The notes under the pieces were generated by a model, which saw only the letters and a list, made by a program, of their open reading frames with translations, searched no databases and had not been told where the DNA came from. A program made the translations under genes and the position numbers. Source: Prolixibacteraceae bacterium (GTDB lineage Bacteria > Bacteroidota > Bacteroidia > Bacteroidales > Prolixibacteraceae). From it: DNA of 60,542 nucleotides. How positions within the stretch are numbered: the stretch's first letter is position 1; the number at the start of each line of letters is the position of its first letter. This document shows, piece after piece, positions 36,323-45,386 of this stretch. The DNA lies in assembly GCA_028282705.1 (NCBI GenBank), contig JANQHI010000011.1:1-60542 (forward strand), given 5' to 3'.

Positions 36323-36352
36323 ATTGGACGGGAGTTTTTTCAATTCCTTGCA
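36323..36352 (-). promoter_or_regulatory. ECF-sigma-type promoter of the RiPP precursor gene
   Basis: On the minus strand TGCAAG (36347-36352) and CGTCCAAT (36323-36330) are separated by exactly 16 bases, a classical ECF -35/-10 arrangement with the CGTC -10 core. It lies 36 bases before the precursor ATG. The ECF sigma gene 0.4 kb upstream is the obvious candidate to use it. Confidence 0.6.
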
Positions 36353-36378
36353 AGAAAAAGATACTTTTTTGTCTTAAA

Positions 36379-36663
36379 TTAATTAAGCTCCTGATCTACT
36401 GTATTTTGGATTTTGGATTTTTTTTCTTCAGAAAGGTGTTTTTCAGAAAGGTATTTTTCATCAAACAAAAATTGATGCACAGCCTCTTCAATTTGATGGC
36501 CTTGTTTATGGAATGCTTTGCAATTGGAACATACAAACAGGTGCATTTTTAATTGCATTTTCTCTACAAAACCCAGCTTCCTGTAATTCTTTACAGCACT
36601 CAGTTTTGTTGCCTGCACGCAACTTAACATGATCTTTGCCATCAATTTATTAAACATCTTCAT
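36379..36663 (-). CDS. Zinc-finger anti-sigma factor
   Basis: A 94-residue protein with the ZAS-type motif H41-x3-C45-x2-C48 (in KMHLFVCSNCKAFHKQ) and otherwise helical sequence. Such small proteins bind their ECF sigma factor and release it on metal or thiol stress. It lacks an obvious membrane segment, so it would be a cytoplasmic sensor. The start lies six bases after the sigma gene stop, the usual sigma/anti-sigma arrangement. Confidence 0.85.
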   Translation of the reverse strand: MKMFNKLMAKIMLSCVQATKLSAVKNYRKLGFVEKMQLKMHLFVCSNCKAFHKQGHQIEEAVHQFLFDEKYLSEKHLSEEKKSKIQNTVDQELN

Positions 36664-36669
36664 ATTGAG

Positions 36670-37272
36670 CTATTCTTTTAACCACCTATTTTCAAGGCAC
36701 CCCCTGAGCTGTAATTTTGCGCGGTGAATGATTGTCCACAAATTAGACGCAGTAAGCCCAAGTTCCTTGCAAATTTCTTTGGTTGTAAATTCTTCAATAT
36801 TTTTCAGGCTAAATACTTTTGACTGAACTTCAGGCAACCTGGCCAAACAATAATGGAGTATTTCCATGAATTCCTCTTTCTCCATTATTGAATCAGCTGC
36901 AAGCTCCCACTTTTTAGGAGAGACATCCTCTTTCCATTCCCCTAGTTTTGAGCCATCTTTATGAAAGAAAAAGCTGAAAAATGTTTCATCATCCATGTCA
37001 GAAAGTGCATCACTCTTTTTTATTTCCTGGTTTACTTTTTTTCTGAAATGGTCAATGATTTTATTCCTAAGGATATTATAGAGCCATGATTTCTCAGTGC
37101 AATCGCCCCTGAACCTTGGCAAAGCACCTAACCCAGAGAGGAAAGTATCCTGAACCAGGTCTTCTGCCACTTCGCGCTTTTTCACCCTGAACATGGCAAA
37201 ACGGAAAAACTCATCAGAGTAAGCAGTTACCCACTGCTCAGGATTGCAGGTATGTTTTACAGGTTCAGCCAT
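36670..37272 (-). CDS. ECF-family RNA polymerase sigma factor
   Basis: A 200-residue sigma-70 of the extracytoplasmic function class. Region 2 is seen in YSDEFFRFAMFRVKKREVAEDLVQDTFL (DLVQDTFL is the core-binding/-10 helix) and SWLYNILRNKIIDHFRKK. Region 4 is seen in LPEVQSKVFSLKNIEEFTTKEICKELGLTASNLWTIIHRAKLQLR, a helix-turn-helix (quoted elements are parts of residues 18-45, 63-80 and 146-192). A linker of about 60 residues is slightly long. Together with the adjacent anti-sigma and the RiPP genes it forms a stress-response regulon, as in other HvfA/Gig-type loci. Confidence 0.94.
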   Translation of the reverse strand: MAEPVKHTCNPEQWVTAYSDEFFRFAMFRVKKREVAEDLVQDTFLSGLGALPRFRGDCTEKSWLYNILRNKIIDHFRKKVNQEIKKSDALSDMDDETFFSFFFHKDGSKLGEWKEDVSPKKWELAADSIMEKEEFMEILHYCLARLPEVQSKVFSLKNIEEFTTKEICKELGLTASNLWTIIHRAKLQLRGCLENRWLKE

Positions 37273-37333
37273 AGGTATACAATATACTTGGTTTCATTAA
37301 AAGAAACAAGGGTAAAAAAAAATTAGGAAAGTT

Positions 37334-38251
37334 TTAACTTCCCTTTTTTGGCCTTCCCTTCTTCTTTCCTACAACTAATATAGCTCCTGCTAATAAAATC
37401 AATGCCCCAACTGATGATAACAATGTAAAACGTTCACCATCAATCCATGAAACATCCATTTTTGTCAATATGGCCATGGTTGTAAAAGTAATCAATGGGT
37501 TCAGTATGATTATTACACTTACTTTATTGGCTTCAGTATTTTTAAGGGCTTTTGCAAGGAAGGTATAGGCTACCAATGTGTTCACCCCCAGAAAAACCAT
37601 CAGTAGCCACCACCCAAAGCTAAGGTGCAGAAATGGTGACAGATCAACAAATGGGATATAGATCAGTGCTGGAAAGCCAAATAGGAATAGGTTCAATGTA
37701 TTTTCAGGGTATCTCTTCACCAATGATTTTTGAAAAGTTGCATACACTGCCCAGGCTATGGCTGCTGAAACGGTTAGCAACACCCCAGTGCTATACCTGG
37801 CTTCAGCTCCAATAAATTGTTGTATCTGCTGGTTGTAAAAAAACACCAGCCCAACCATTGCCAATGCAAAACCTATTACCTGGTTCTTCCTAAGCTTTTC
37901 CCTAAAAATAATGATCCCCGCAGCAGCCAATATTAAAGGGCCACTCTGGATAAATAACTGGGCATTGCTAGGTGTTGTATAGTGTATGCCCAGCATAAAC
38001 CCCATGTAGTTCCAACTAAGGGCAAGGGCTGCAAGTACCAGGAAAAGAGGAGGTTTTATTAATACCTGGAATGCTTGTGGGCGATAAATAATATTCCAAA
38101 GTGATAATAAAAAGAAAGCTATTACAAACCTGAACCAAACAATTGTGCTAGGTTCTACTTTAGCAACAGCTACTTTAAGTGCTATTGCCAGGAAGCCCCA
38201 TGAAAATGCTGTTATGGAAGCATAAATTATCCCTTTAGCCTGTTGTTGCAT
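37334..38251 (-). CDS. EamA/DMT-family transporter
   Basis: A 305-residue integral membrane protein with ten predicted helices in two EamA repeats. Recognisable are the first-repeat start GIIYASITAFSWGFLAIALK, WFRFVIAFFLLSLW, and TTPSNAQLFIQSGPLILAA. The second repeat contains TLVAYTFLAKALKNTEANKVS and NPLITFTTMAILTK. The tail is lysine-rich. These transporters export metabolites such as amino acids, and the substrate cannot be predicted. It lies 61 bases downstream of, and is oriented with, the sigma operon but is probably transcribed independently. Confidence 0.9.
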   Translation of the reverse strand: MQQQAKGIIYASITAFSWGFLAIALKVAVAKVEPSTIVWFRFVIAFFLLSLWNIIYRPQAFQVLIKPPLFLVLAALALSWNYMGFMLGIHYTTPSNAQLFIQSGPLILAAAGIIIFREKLRKNQVIGFALAMVGLVFFYNQQIQQFIGAEARYSTGVLLTVSAAIAWAVYATFQKSLVKRYPENTLNLFLFGFPALIYIPFVDLSPFLHLSFGWWLLMVFLGVNTLVAYTFLAKALKNTEANKVSVIIILNPLITFTTMAILTKMDVSWIDGERFTLLSSVGALILLAGAILVVGKKKGRPKKGS

Positions 38252-38584
38252 AATGCTAATAAAGCCACAAAGAAAGGGATAATGTCTTAAATTATTTCAA
38301 AACACTTAGGAACTGTTGAAAAATTATTCATTTAATAAAGCCAATTTAGTATTGGTTTATATTTAACAGAAAAAGGAAGGCTCAACAACCTTCCTTTACT
38401 AGTTAACCCCCAAACACACAATGGTCAGAATGACCATATGTTATCAAATTTAACAAAAAATAAATTAAAATACAATACAAATTCCAGCCAATTTAGCTAT
38501 TATTTCAACCAGGCAGGGGAATCATAATATAGTGTTTTAGTGAAGTGATTAACTTGTTGTATTCAGCAATACCTAATTTATGCT
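38252..38584. other. Gene-free region holding a terminator hairpin
   Basis: No gene is visible in these 333 bases. The only structure noted is the AAAGGAAGG/CCTTCCTTT hairpin listed separately. Confidence 0.45.
38372..38397 (-). terminator. Hairpin terminator downstream of the ThuA gene
   Basis: A perfect nine-base stem (AAAGGAAGG at 38372-38380, CCTTCCTTT at 38389-38397) is extended by a T-run on the minus strand. It lies about 190 bases after the ThuA stop, farther than usual, so an unannotated short transcript could end here instead. Confidence 0.5.
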
Positions 38585-39364
38585 TTAATACATAGGCTTA
38601 ACCCATTTTTCAGTAGGTTCATATTTGCTGGCACCTGCCCATTTAATCCCACGTTTAAGGATTTCTAATGCTTCAGGAACATCAAAATCAGCTGCTACAT
38701 GCCCAAGTGAAGAGTAAAATACCCTTCCTTTCCCATATGTTTTTTTCCAAACCACAGGTATGGTACAACCATCAATCCATTTAGCATGATCCCCATTAAA
38801 AGTAGTGGTTGCCAGTACCTTTACATTTGGGTCTACATGCATATAATACTGCTCACTATGCATTTTAAAATCTTTTAAACCCCTTGTAACAGGGTCTTTT
38901 TTATCAGTGATATTAACAGTATAATCTATTATCCCTCCAGGGTGGGCTACCCATTGGCCTCCAACCATAAACTGGTATTCAACATTTTGGCGGAAAGCAT
39001 CAGCCAGCCCTCCATGCCAACCAGCTATTCCAACCCCATTTTTAATGGCACCAAGTAACCCCTTTTCCTGCTCATTGGTTATCTCTGCCATGGTAAATAT
39101 TTGAATAACCAGGTCAACACTGTCCATATAACTTTTATCTGTATATATTTCCAGGTTATCAAATACATCAACACTGGCTCCTTCTGCTTCCATCCATGGT
39201 TGCAGGATATCAACACATTTTTTGGGTTCATGTCCTTTCCAGCCTCCATACACTAATAAAACTTTTTTATTCTTTAGTGAAGGCAACCCCTCTGCATGAC
39301 AGGATGTTGAAAATAAAATAAGTGCGAAAATTGCACCTTTAAAAAGGCAATTCAATGCTTTCAT
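38585..39364 (-). CDS. ThuA-like (trehalose utilisation) lipoprotein
   Basis: A 259-residue exported protein with a lipoprotein signal [18 protein letters not shown] ending STSC, which favours the ATG at 39364 over the longer frame from 39406. The mature part is a ThuA domain, a class-I-glutamine-amidotransferase-like fold: [20 protein letters not shown], a [15 protein letters not shown] nucleophile-elbow-like turn (histidine rather than cysteine), then [21 protein letters not shown] and [18 protein letters not shown]. The family acts on carbohydrates in Bacteroidota, but the reaction is not known. Confidence 0.9.
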   Translation of the reverse strand: MKALNCLFKGAIFALILFSTSCHAEGLPSLKNKKVLLVYGGWKGHEPKKCVDILQPWMEAEGASVDVFDNLEIYTDKSYMDSVDLVIQIFTMAEITNEQEKGLLGAIKNGVGIAGWHGGLADAFRQNVEYQFMVGGQWVAHPGGIIDYTVNITDKKDPVTRGLKDFKMHSEQYYMHVDPNVKVLATTTFNGDHAKWIDGCTIPVVWKKTYGKGRVFYSSLGHVAADFDVPEALEILKRGIKWAGASKYEPTEKWVKPMY

Positions 39365-39553
39365 TTTTAGATGGTTTAAGTTAAAAATTCCTGGAATTGC
39401 ATTCATTATGTACCAAATTTAAGTTTGCCAAAAAAAGTATCCCAGGGTAAGACCAAAGGTATAAATATTATCAGAAATAACCAGTTGAACTTATATGCTA
39501 TAAGTACCAAATTATTTTTCCCTAGTAATAATATAATCTGGCCTGTTTATGAA

Positions 39554-41923
39554 TTAGTTGGGTTCAACCATTTCACTAACTTCAGAAATCACAATATCAT
39601 CAATACTGGTTATAGCACCAAAGTCAACTTCAACCCTGAGAGCCCTTAATCCAGATGCCCCTTTCATGTCTTCCAACTCAAAGTCTTCAATTACTTCTTT
39701 CAAGTAACCTTTGGCTATCATATACTCAATATACTTTTTGTATTCTTCTATTTCTTCAGCATGTGAATAAATTATGGCAATCTTCCCCACCTGGGTCAGG
39801 CGGTCTTGCGTCCCTTTTATTACAGCTTTATCAATGCGTTTTTTAGTGATCTCATAACGAATATTATAGGCACCTGCCACATCAAATTTTTTCTCATCTT
39901 GCCTGAATGTTATGCTTAACGGGTTGCTGTGTACCAGTATTAACTGGGTAACATCCAGTTTCGTCTTCAATGAAGGTATAAGCCCCCTAATTTTCCTGGC
40001 TATCTTTACTTTTGAAAGTAACTGCCACAAACGGATATTTTTTAGGTATATTTCATTGTATTCAACCTCTTGGACAAGGGATTGCCCAACATAGGCATTG
40101 TATTCTATCCCATCAGTCCTGTATTTTTCAAAATAGTGGGGGAACACTTTTTGGGCTTTCAATTGTTCATCATCCAACACTTCTCCCACAACATCATTGA
40201 TCATTGTTAAACTATCTTCAAAATCCTTCCTTTTTTTATAAATAACCCCCAGCTCTTTATCCATCTGATTGAAATACCCCTCTACAACTTTCTTCATCCC
40301 TTGATCTCTTGATCTCAACTGCAAAAACACAGGTTCAATTTCTTTGTTCAGGAATTCAAGGATGCTTACTTCATCACCTGCTTTTAAACCAGAACTAACT
40401 GTTTGCATATGCAGCCCTATTTTGTAAATAAGGTTATCAAGCAAAGGCATATCCTGGTGTTCAAGCCCTTTTAATAAAACATCTTTTGCAAGGGCAAGCT
40501 GCTCTGTAAGGTCAGCCTGTATGGCATTAGTCCTTTCTACTGACGAATTCCTTATATCAGTAGCCCCATATATAGGGACAACATCTGAAAATATGATTGG
40601 CTCCATGGTAGAAGCTCCCCCTGAAAGGTTTACATCCAGCATTTTTGAGGCAGCTTCCTGGAAACGCCACTCAACTGCAGGGTGGATAGCTGTACACTCC
40701 TCCTGGATGATGGCTCTTAATTTATCATTCAATTCTTCTTTTGACCTTTTCAATGCTATGCCAAATACAGGGAAAAGTTCATGGAAACGCTTGACCTGTA
40801 CCATATTTAGCTTACCTGGCTCTTTTGACCCAAATTCAATCATTCCAACAAGCTCTTCATCCAAAAGCAAAGGGACAATAATATGGCTACTCAAACCTCT
40901 TTTTAAGAAAGCAGAAACTACCTTGTTGCCTTTCAGGGTTTTAATATCATCAGTGATAACAATCCTCTTTTCAACATAGGCTGTTTCATACATACTCCCC
41001 TTATATTCTTCACACTTTAACTCAGAATCTGGGATAATGCTTTTCCATATGGCATTTTGATTGATGTTTGAATTGAAATCACTAAAAGCAGCTAAACCAA
41101 ATTCCAAATCCTGTATTTCCATTAGTGCCCTGATCTTTTGCCTGATGCCTTCAAAGCCTTCCTGTGATACAAGGAAATTTTTATCCAAAAGGTCTGATTT
41201 TAATTGAGATATTACATATTCAGCTGTTATGTCTATATATGAAAAATGAATGAACCCAGTAAATTCAAATTTCTCAAGTGGAATTTTTTCGTTCCAGAAA
41301 TCCAGGTCAGTTGATCTGTCAAAAAGCTCTTTCATCTCAATTTCAGACAGTTTATTTAACTTACCATGTACCTTAACATTTGTGTATTTGGAGTTGACCA
41401 CCATTTTATAATACTTTTCTGACTGGTCTTGTTCATTGGTCAATTTGTAAATAAATGGTACATCTATCTTAGGGTTAAAACCATAAAATTTCTGCAATAT
41501 TATCAAGTAAGCCTGATAAACAACTGCCAGGAACATAGAATCCTTTTCTGTATCTTTTGCCAACTCAATCTTTATGTGTTCCCCTTTGATGCCATCATCA
41601 AAAAGTTTAGTTGAATAAAACATCTTAGGGGTAAATGGTGCCATAGCTGCCGAAATGTCCAAATTGTCATTCAAGGGGTTAAAAACAAATAACATCAGTT
41701 GGTCTACAAGGTCCCTGTTTTCCCTTATAACTTTAAAATCTTCAATGGGTTTCTTTAACATTGGTGCATCATCAAGCTTTTTCAGTACCTTTTGGGCTGC
41801 CTCACTAAAGGGGTTTTTCTGAATTTTACTTACATTCTTCAATTCAGCAATGAGGTATTCAAAGCTTAGAGTAGATTTGAAAGGTGCACATTCAAAGCTA
41901 CATTTTATTTTTTCGTTTATCAT
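39554..41923 (-). CDS. Large GAF-domain protein of unknown function
   Basis: A 789-residue cytoplasmic protein with no signal peptide. A GAF-like domain is recognisable around residues 310-400 (YVEKRIVITDDIKTLKG, SHIIVPLLLDEELVGMIEFGSKEPGKLN). The flanking parts, an N-terminal helical region and a C-terminal region with SKVKIARKIRGLIPSLKTKLDVTQ, match no family I know. Similar proteins with one GAF domain and unexplained flanks are common in Bacteroidota. It is monocistronic and divergent from the sensor kinase at 42455. Confidence 0.8.
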   Translation of the reverse strand: MINEKIKCSFECAPFKSTLSFEYLIAELKNVSKIQKNPFSEAAQKVLKKLDDAPMLKKPIEDFKVIRENRDLVDQLMLFVFNPLNDNLDISAAMAPFTPKMFYSTKLFDDGIKGEHIKIELAKDTEKDSMFLAVVYQAYLIILQKFYGFNPKIDVPFIYKLTNEQDQSEKYYKMVVNSKYTNVKVHGKLNKLSEIEMKELFDRSTDLDFWNEKIPLEKFEFTGFIHFSYIDITAEYVISQLKSDLLDKNFLVSQEGFEGIRQKIRALMEIQDLEFGLAAFSDFNSNINQNAIWKSIIPDSELKCEEYKGSMYETAYVEKRIVITDDIKTLKGNKVVSAFLKRGLSSHIIVPLLLDEELVGMIEFGSKEPGKLNMVQVKRFHELFPVFGIALKRSKEELNDKLRAIIQEECTAIHPAVEWRFQEAASKMLDVNLSGGASTMEPIIFSDVVPIYGATDIRNSSVERTNAIQADLTEQLALAKDVLLKGLEHQDMPLLDNLIYKIGLHMQTVSSGLKAGDEVSILEFLNKEIEPVFLQLRSRDQGMKKVVEGYFNQMDKELGVIYKKRKDFEDSLTMINDVVGEVLDDEQLKAQKVFPHYFEKYRTDGIEYNAYVGQSLVQEVEYNEIYLKNIRLWQLLSKVKIARKIRGLIPSLKTKLDVTQLILVHSNPLSITFRQDEKKFDVAGAYNIRYEITKKRIDKAVIKGTQDRLTQVGKIAIIYSHAEEIEEYKKYIEYMIAKGYLKEVIEDFELEDMKGASGLRALRVEVDFGAITSIDDIVISEVSEMVEPN

Positions 41924-42453
41924 GTCTTTTCTTTTTAGTTCAACAAGTCTTTTACACCCTGAAAAACAATTATCTTATTCCTGTTTCAACTAAATTAGGT
42001 TTTCTATCATTAACAATTCCTATTCCAATCTATATTTTCAATGTTATTCTGCCAATTTGGCCGTTTTTTTTTATTAAAAATAAATTACCCCACAATTGTT
42101 TTAACGAAAGTTTGGTATTGCAGGTTCAATTAAAACTTACCAATTTAAAGTGTATTTATATCCTGAATCAACTATTTTTGAAGGTTGGCGTGACAAATAA
42201 CTTCGATGGTATCCCAAACCCAACATCCCATTTTTATGTTGAAACTCCAGGCTTTGTAAAAACAAAGCATATGCCCAAATGTAGGTTTGAGATTATACCT
42301 TTAAAGATACCTCACGTGGGATTGTTTTATAGCATTTATGCAAAAAATGTTGTAACTTTAATTACATGTACATGTATATGTACATTGCCTGAAGCTCAAC
42401 TTTATATGTGTTTGTTTATTAGAAAAGCATGCTTTTTATATGTTATAATTTAG
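41884..42453 (+). CDS. Doubtful 189-codon open frame
   Basis: A long open frame runs from inside the GAF gene's 5' end (antisense) to two bases before the sensor kinase ATG. Its product would be rich in Phe, Ile, Leu, Asn and Cys and resembles no known family. An open frame this long is unusual in AT-rich DNA, and its stop abuts the kinase start (TAG-G-ATG), which would suit coupling. Lack of protein-like character argues against it. The region must also hold the promoters of both flanking genes. Confidence 0.2.
   Translation: MHIQSYILFFRLSCLFFLVQQVFYTLKNNYLIPVSTKLGFLSLTIPIPIYIFNVILPIWPFFFIKNKLPHNCFNESLVLQVQLKLTNLKCIYILNQLFLKVGVTNNFDGIPNPTSHFYVETPGFVKTKHMPKCRFEIIPLKIPHVGLFYSIYAKNVVTLITCTCICTLPEAQLYMCLFIRKACFLYVII
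42366..42385. promoter_or_regulatory. Double palindrome upstream of the sensor kinase gene
   Basis: The eight-base palindrome ATGTACAT occurs twice (42366-42373 and 42378-42385) with a four-base spacer, so centres are 12 bases apart, 70-89 bases before the kinase ATG. Such an arrangement suits a dimeric or tetrameric DNA-binding regulator. Confidence 0.45.
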
Positions 42454-42454
42454 G

Positions 42455-44569
42455 ATGAAAAAGATAAAGTTTGAATATAAAATTACATTTATTTACCTGG
42501 CATTTGGAATCCTTTGGATCATATTTTCTGACCTATTCTTAGAAGCCCTGGTACAGGATAAAAACACACTTTCTGACATCCAGTCGATCAAAGGGATATT
42601 CTTTGTTTTGGTTACGGCCTTGTTCCTTTTTATCCTGGTAAAAAACCATACAAAAAGGCAAAGGGTGAATGAACAGAAAATAAGTGAAAGCAATACCAGG
42701 TACAAAGCTTTATATGAAAATGCACCTTTGGCTTTCCAATCACTTGATGAAGATGGGAATTTTATTGACATCAACCCTGAGTGGGTGAATTTGCTTGGTT
42801 ACAAACGTGAAGAGGTTATAGGAAAATGGTTTGGTGATTTTTTAGCTCCTGAACATGTTGAACCTTTCAAAGCAAGGTTCAAAGACTTCAAAAGAAAAGG
42901 AGCTGTTTCAAATGCCCAGTTTAAAATGAGGAAAAAAGATGGAGGTTTCATTTATGTAGCTTATGAGGGCACAATTGGGAAAAACCTTGATGGCTCATTT
43001 AAAAATACATTTTGTACCTTCAAAAACAATACTGAAGAATTTATAGCAAAACAAAACCTGTTGGAAAGTGAAAAAAGGTATAAGGCCCTGTTTCACGAAA
43101 ACAAGTCTATCATGCTATTGGTTGATGGCAATACTGGCAACCTGATTGATGCCAATGATTCAGCCTTAACTTTTTATGGATACAGCATAGATGAGATCAA
43201 AAAACTGAACATTTCAAAAATTAACTCATTACCTGTCGAGAAAGCAAAACAAGCCATAAAAAGTGTAATTTCTGAAAAGCGGCACTATTTCCAGGCAAAA
43301 CACACACTGAAGAATGGTGAAGTAAGAGATGTTGAGATGTACTGTGGAAAAATAATCATCCAGGATAAACCTTATATATATTCCATTATCCATGATATTA
43401 CTGCCCAAAAGCTAACAGAACAAGAATTAATTAAAGCCAAAGAAAAAGCAGAAGAATCTGACCGTTTGAAGTCTGCCTTTTTAGCAAACCTTTCTCATGA
43501 AATAAGGACACCAATGAATGGTATAATGGGTTTTACTGAATTGCTGAGAAACCCTGACCTGACCTCTGACAGGAAAAACGAATACATCAGGATGGTGCAT
43601 AATAGTGGAAACTACCTTTTATCAATTATTAATGATATTGTTGAGGTTGCCCACCTTGAAACCAACCAGGTTACAGTTAATGTAGAAAATGTAAATATCA
43701 ATTCCTTATTTAATGAAGCATATGTTGAATTGAATGTATCCATACCCATTGAAAAAAGGATAGAACTTGTCATTGATAAAACATTGCCCAAAGAACATGC
43801 ATTTATCGAAACTGATGGTGTCAAATTAAAACAGATACTTGTTAATTTACTTTCCAATTCAATAAAATATACAGAGTCAGGAGACATTAAGTTTGGATGT
43901 GAATTATTGGATGAAAATGTCCTTATTTTCCATGTTGTAGACCCTGGTATTGGCATCAGCAAAGAGCACCAGGAGATTATTTTTGAACGTTTCAGGCAGG
44001 CCAATGATGTTGGGACAAACTTTAAGGATGGTTTTGGCCTGGGCTTGTCCATCACCAAGTCATATGTTGAACTGCTTGGTGGAGAGATATGGGTTGAATC
44101 AGAACCAGGGAAAGGAGCAAGTTTCTTTTTTACAATCCCCCTGAAATATGCTGAAAGGGAAATTAAGGAACCAGCTATCCTTAAAGAAGTGAATAAAGCA
44201 CATGCAGAAAGGAAAATGACCATCCTGGTGGTTGAAGATGATGAAATTAACTTTAAATACCTGTATGAGTTATTGTCAGGAGCCAATAAGCAAATCCTAC
44301 ATGCAAGAAATGGGCAGGAAGCAGTAGACATATGCAGGGAAAATGATTTTATTGACCTGGTTTTAATGGATATAAAAATGCCCGTAATGGATGGCAATGA
44401 AGCATTGAAACATATTAAAAAAATCAGGGCTGACCTTAAAATTGTTGCCCAAACAGCTTATGCACTTAAATATGATGAAGCACAACTGCTTGCCAAAGGC
44501 TTTGATGGTTACCTTGCCAAACCCATAAATAAGGATAAACTGCTGAATTTAATACAATCTTTAAACTAA
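42455..44569 (+). CDS. Membrane hybrid sensor histidine kinase (PAS-PAS-HK-REC)
   Basis: A 704-residue signalling protein. Two membrane helices (about residues 10-30 and 47-65) are followed by PAS 1 (about 80-195, YKALYENAPLAFQSLDEDGN) and PAS 2 (about 205-325, YKALFHENKSIMLLVDGNTGN). Next come the HisKA phosphoacceptor FLANLSHEIRTPMNGIMGF, the ATPase boxes NLLSNSIKYTESG, DPGIGI and GFGLGLSI, and a C-terminal receiver (ILVVEDDEINF, phosphoacceptor aspartate in LVLMDIKMPVMDG, KPIN). All catalytic residues appear intact. It is upstream of the bacteriohemerythrin and a second kinase. Confidence 0.94.
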   Translation: MKKIKFEYKITFIYLAFGILWIIFSDLFLEALVQDKNTLSDIQSIKGIFFVLVTALFLFILVKNHTKRQRVNEQKISESNTRYKALYENAPLAFQSLDEDGNFIDINPEWVNLLGYKREEVIGKWFGDFLAPEHVEPFKARFKDFKRKGAVSNAQFKMRKKDGGFIYVAYEGTIGKNLDGSFKNTFCTFKNNTEEFIAKQNLLESEKRYKALFHENKSIMLLVDGNTGNLIDANDSALTFYGYSIDEIKKLNISKINSLPVEKAKQAIKSVISEKRHYFQAKHTLKNGEVRDVEMYCGKIIIQDKPYIYSIIHDITAQKLTEQELIKAKEKAEESDRLKSAFLANLSHEIRTPMNGIMGFTELLRNPDLTSDRKNEYIRMVHNSGNYLLSIINDIVEVAHLETNQVTVNVENVNINSLFNEAYVELNVSIPIEKRIELVIDKTLPKEHAFIETDGVKLKQILVNLLSNSIKYTESGDIKFGCELLDENVLIFHVVDPGIGISKEHQEIIFERFRQANDVGTNFKDGFGLGLSITKSYVELLGGEIWVESEPGKGASFFFTIPLKYAEREIKEPAILKEVNKAHAERKMTILVVEDDEINFKYLYELLSGANKQILHARNGQEAVDICRENDFIDLVLMDIKMPVMDGNEALKHIKKIRADLKIVAQTAYALKYDEAQLLAKGFDGYLAKPINKDKLLNLIQSLN

Positions 44570-44808
44570 CAAACATCCCCTAAAACATTGACTTTTTACC
44601 AACTATTTTTTAATTTTACTATCACTAACACTTGACTCACACCAAATTAGAAGGTGCCTCAATGCTCGCAATAAATTATTAGCACCTGTTTGGGGTATGT
44701 TTAACAGGTAAAGTTTTTGATAATATAAGATGCACTTTTTGCAATACAATTGCTACTTATAATTTTTACATAGATTCATTTTAAGGAAATAACAAAACAC
44801 GCAACATT

Positions 44809-45222
44809 ATGGATAAACTTGAAAAATTAAAATGGACTGAAGAGCTATCAATTGGTAACCCTGACATTGATAATGAGCATAAAAGAATAATTGAGATCTA
44901 TAACGACCTGGTTGACCACATTATTGAAAAACGTGGCCGTGAAGCTTTTGCCCAAATCCTTTCCAAAATGACTGATTACAGCCTGACCCACTTTAAAAAA
45001 GAGGAAGGGTATATGGAAAAATTCTCTTACCCTCATTTAAAAGAACATAAGAATTACCATAGGCATTATATTTATAAAGTATCCATGTATAATGTAAACC
45101 TGATGAGCACAGCCCCTCCCAACCCATCTGAAATTGTTGAATTTTTAAAAGGATGGTGGGTAAACCACATTTTAGATATTGACAAACAGTATGAAAAGTA
45201 TAAAAATCAGGCCTATTCTTAA
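44809..45222 (+). CDS. Bacteriohemerythrin
   Basis: A 137-residue four-helix-bundle protein that binds O2 at a di-iron site. All seven iron ligands are present: H24 (DNEHKR), H61 and E65 (THFKKEE), H76 and H80 (PHLKEH), H120 and D125 (NHILDID). Length and the WTEELSIGNPDID start are typical. It lies alone between two sensor kinase genes in the same orientation (gaps 239 and 164 bases), so it could deliver or sense oxygen, or be unrelated. No promoter box was recognised in the gap. Confidence 0.96.
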   Translation: MDKLEKLKWTEELSIGNPDIDNEHKRIIEIYNDLVDHIIEKRGREAFAQILSKMTDYSLTHFKKEEGYMEKFSYPHLKEHKNYHRHYIYKVSMYNVNLMSTAPPNPSEIVEFLKGWWVNHILDIDKQYEKYKNQAYS

Positions 45223-45386
45223 GTCAATCACTGATGATATCTTAAGCCCAGCCAGGTTAAAATCTATCAAATGCATCCTTTTGAAATACAAAAGTTTAAT
45301 TTAAAAACTCTTTAAAGACTTTTTAAGAAGTAAAAGTGAAACTTCTATCAATTAATATCTGATTTTTAAATTATATTACATGACTG

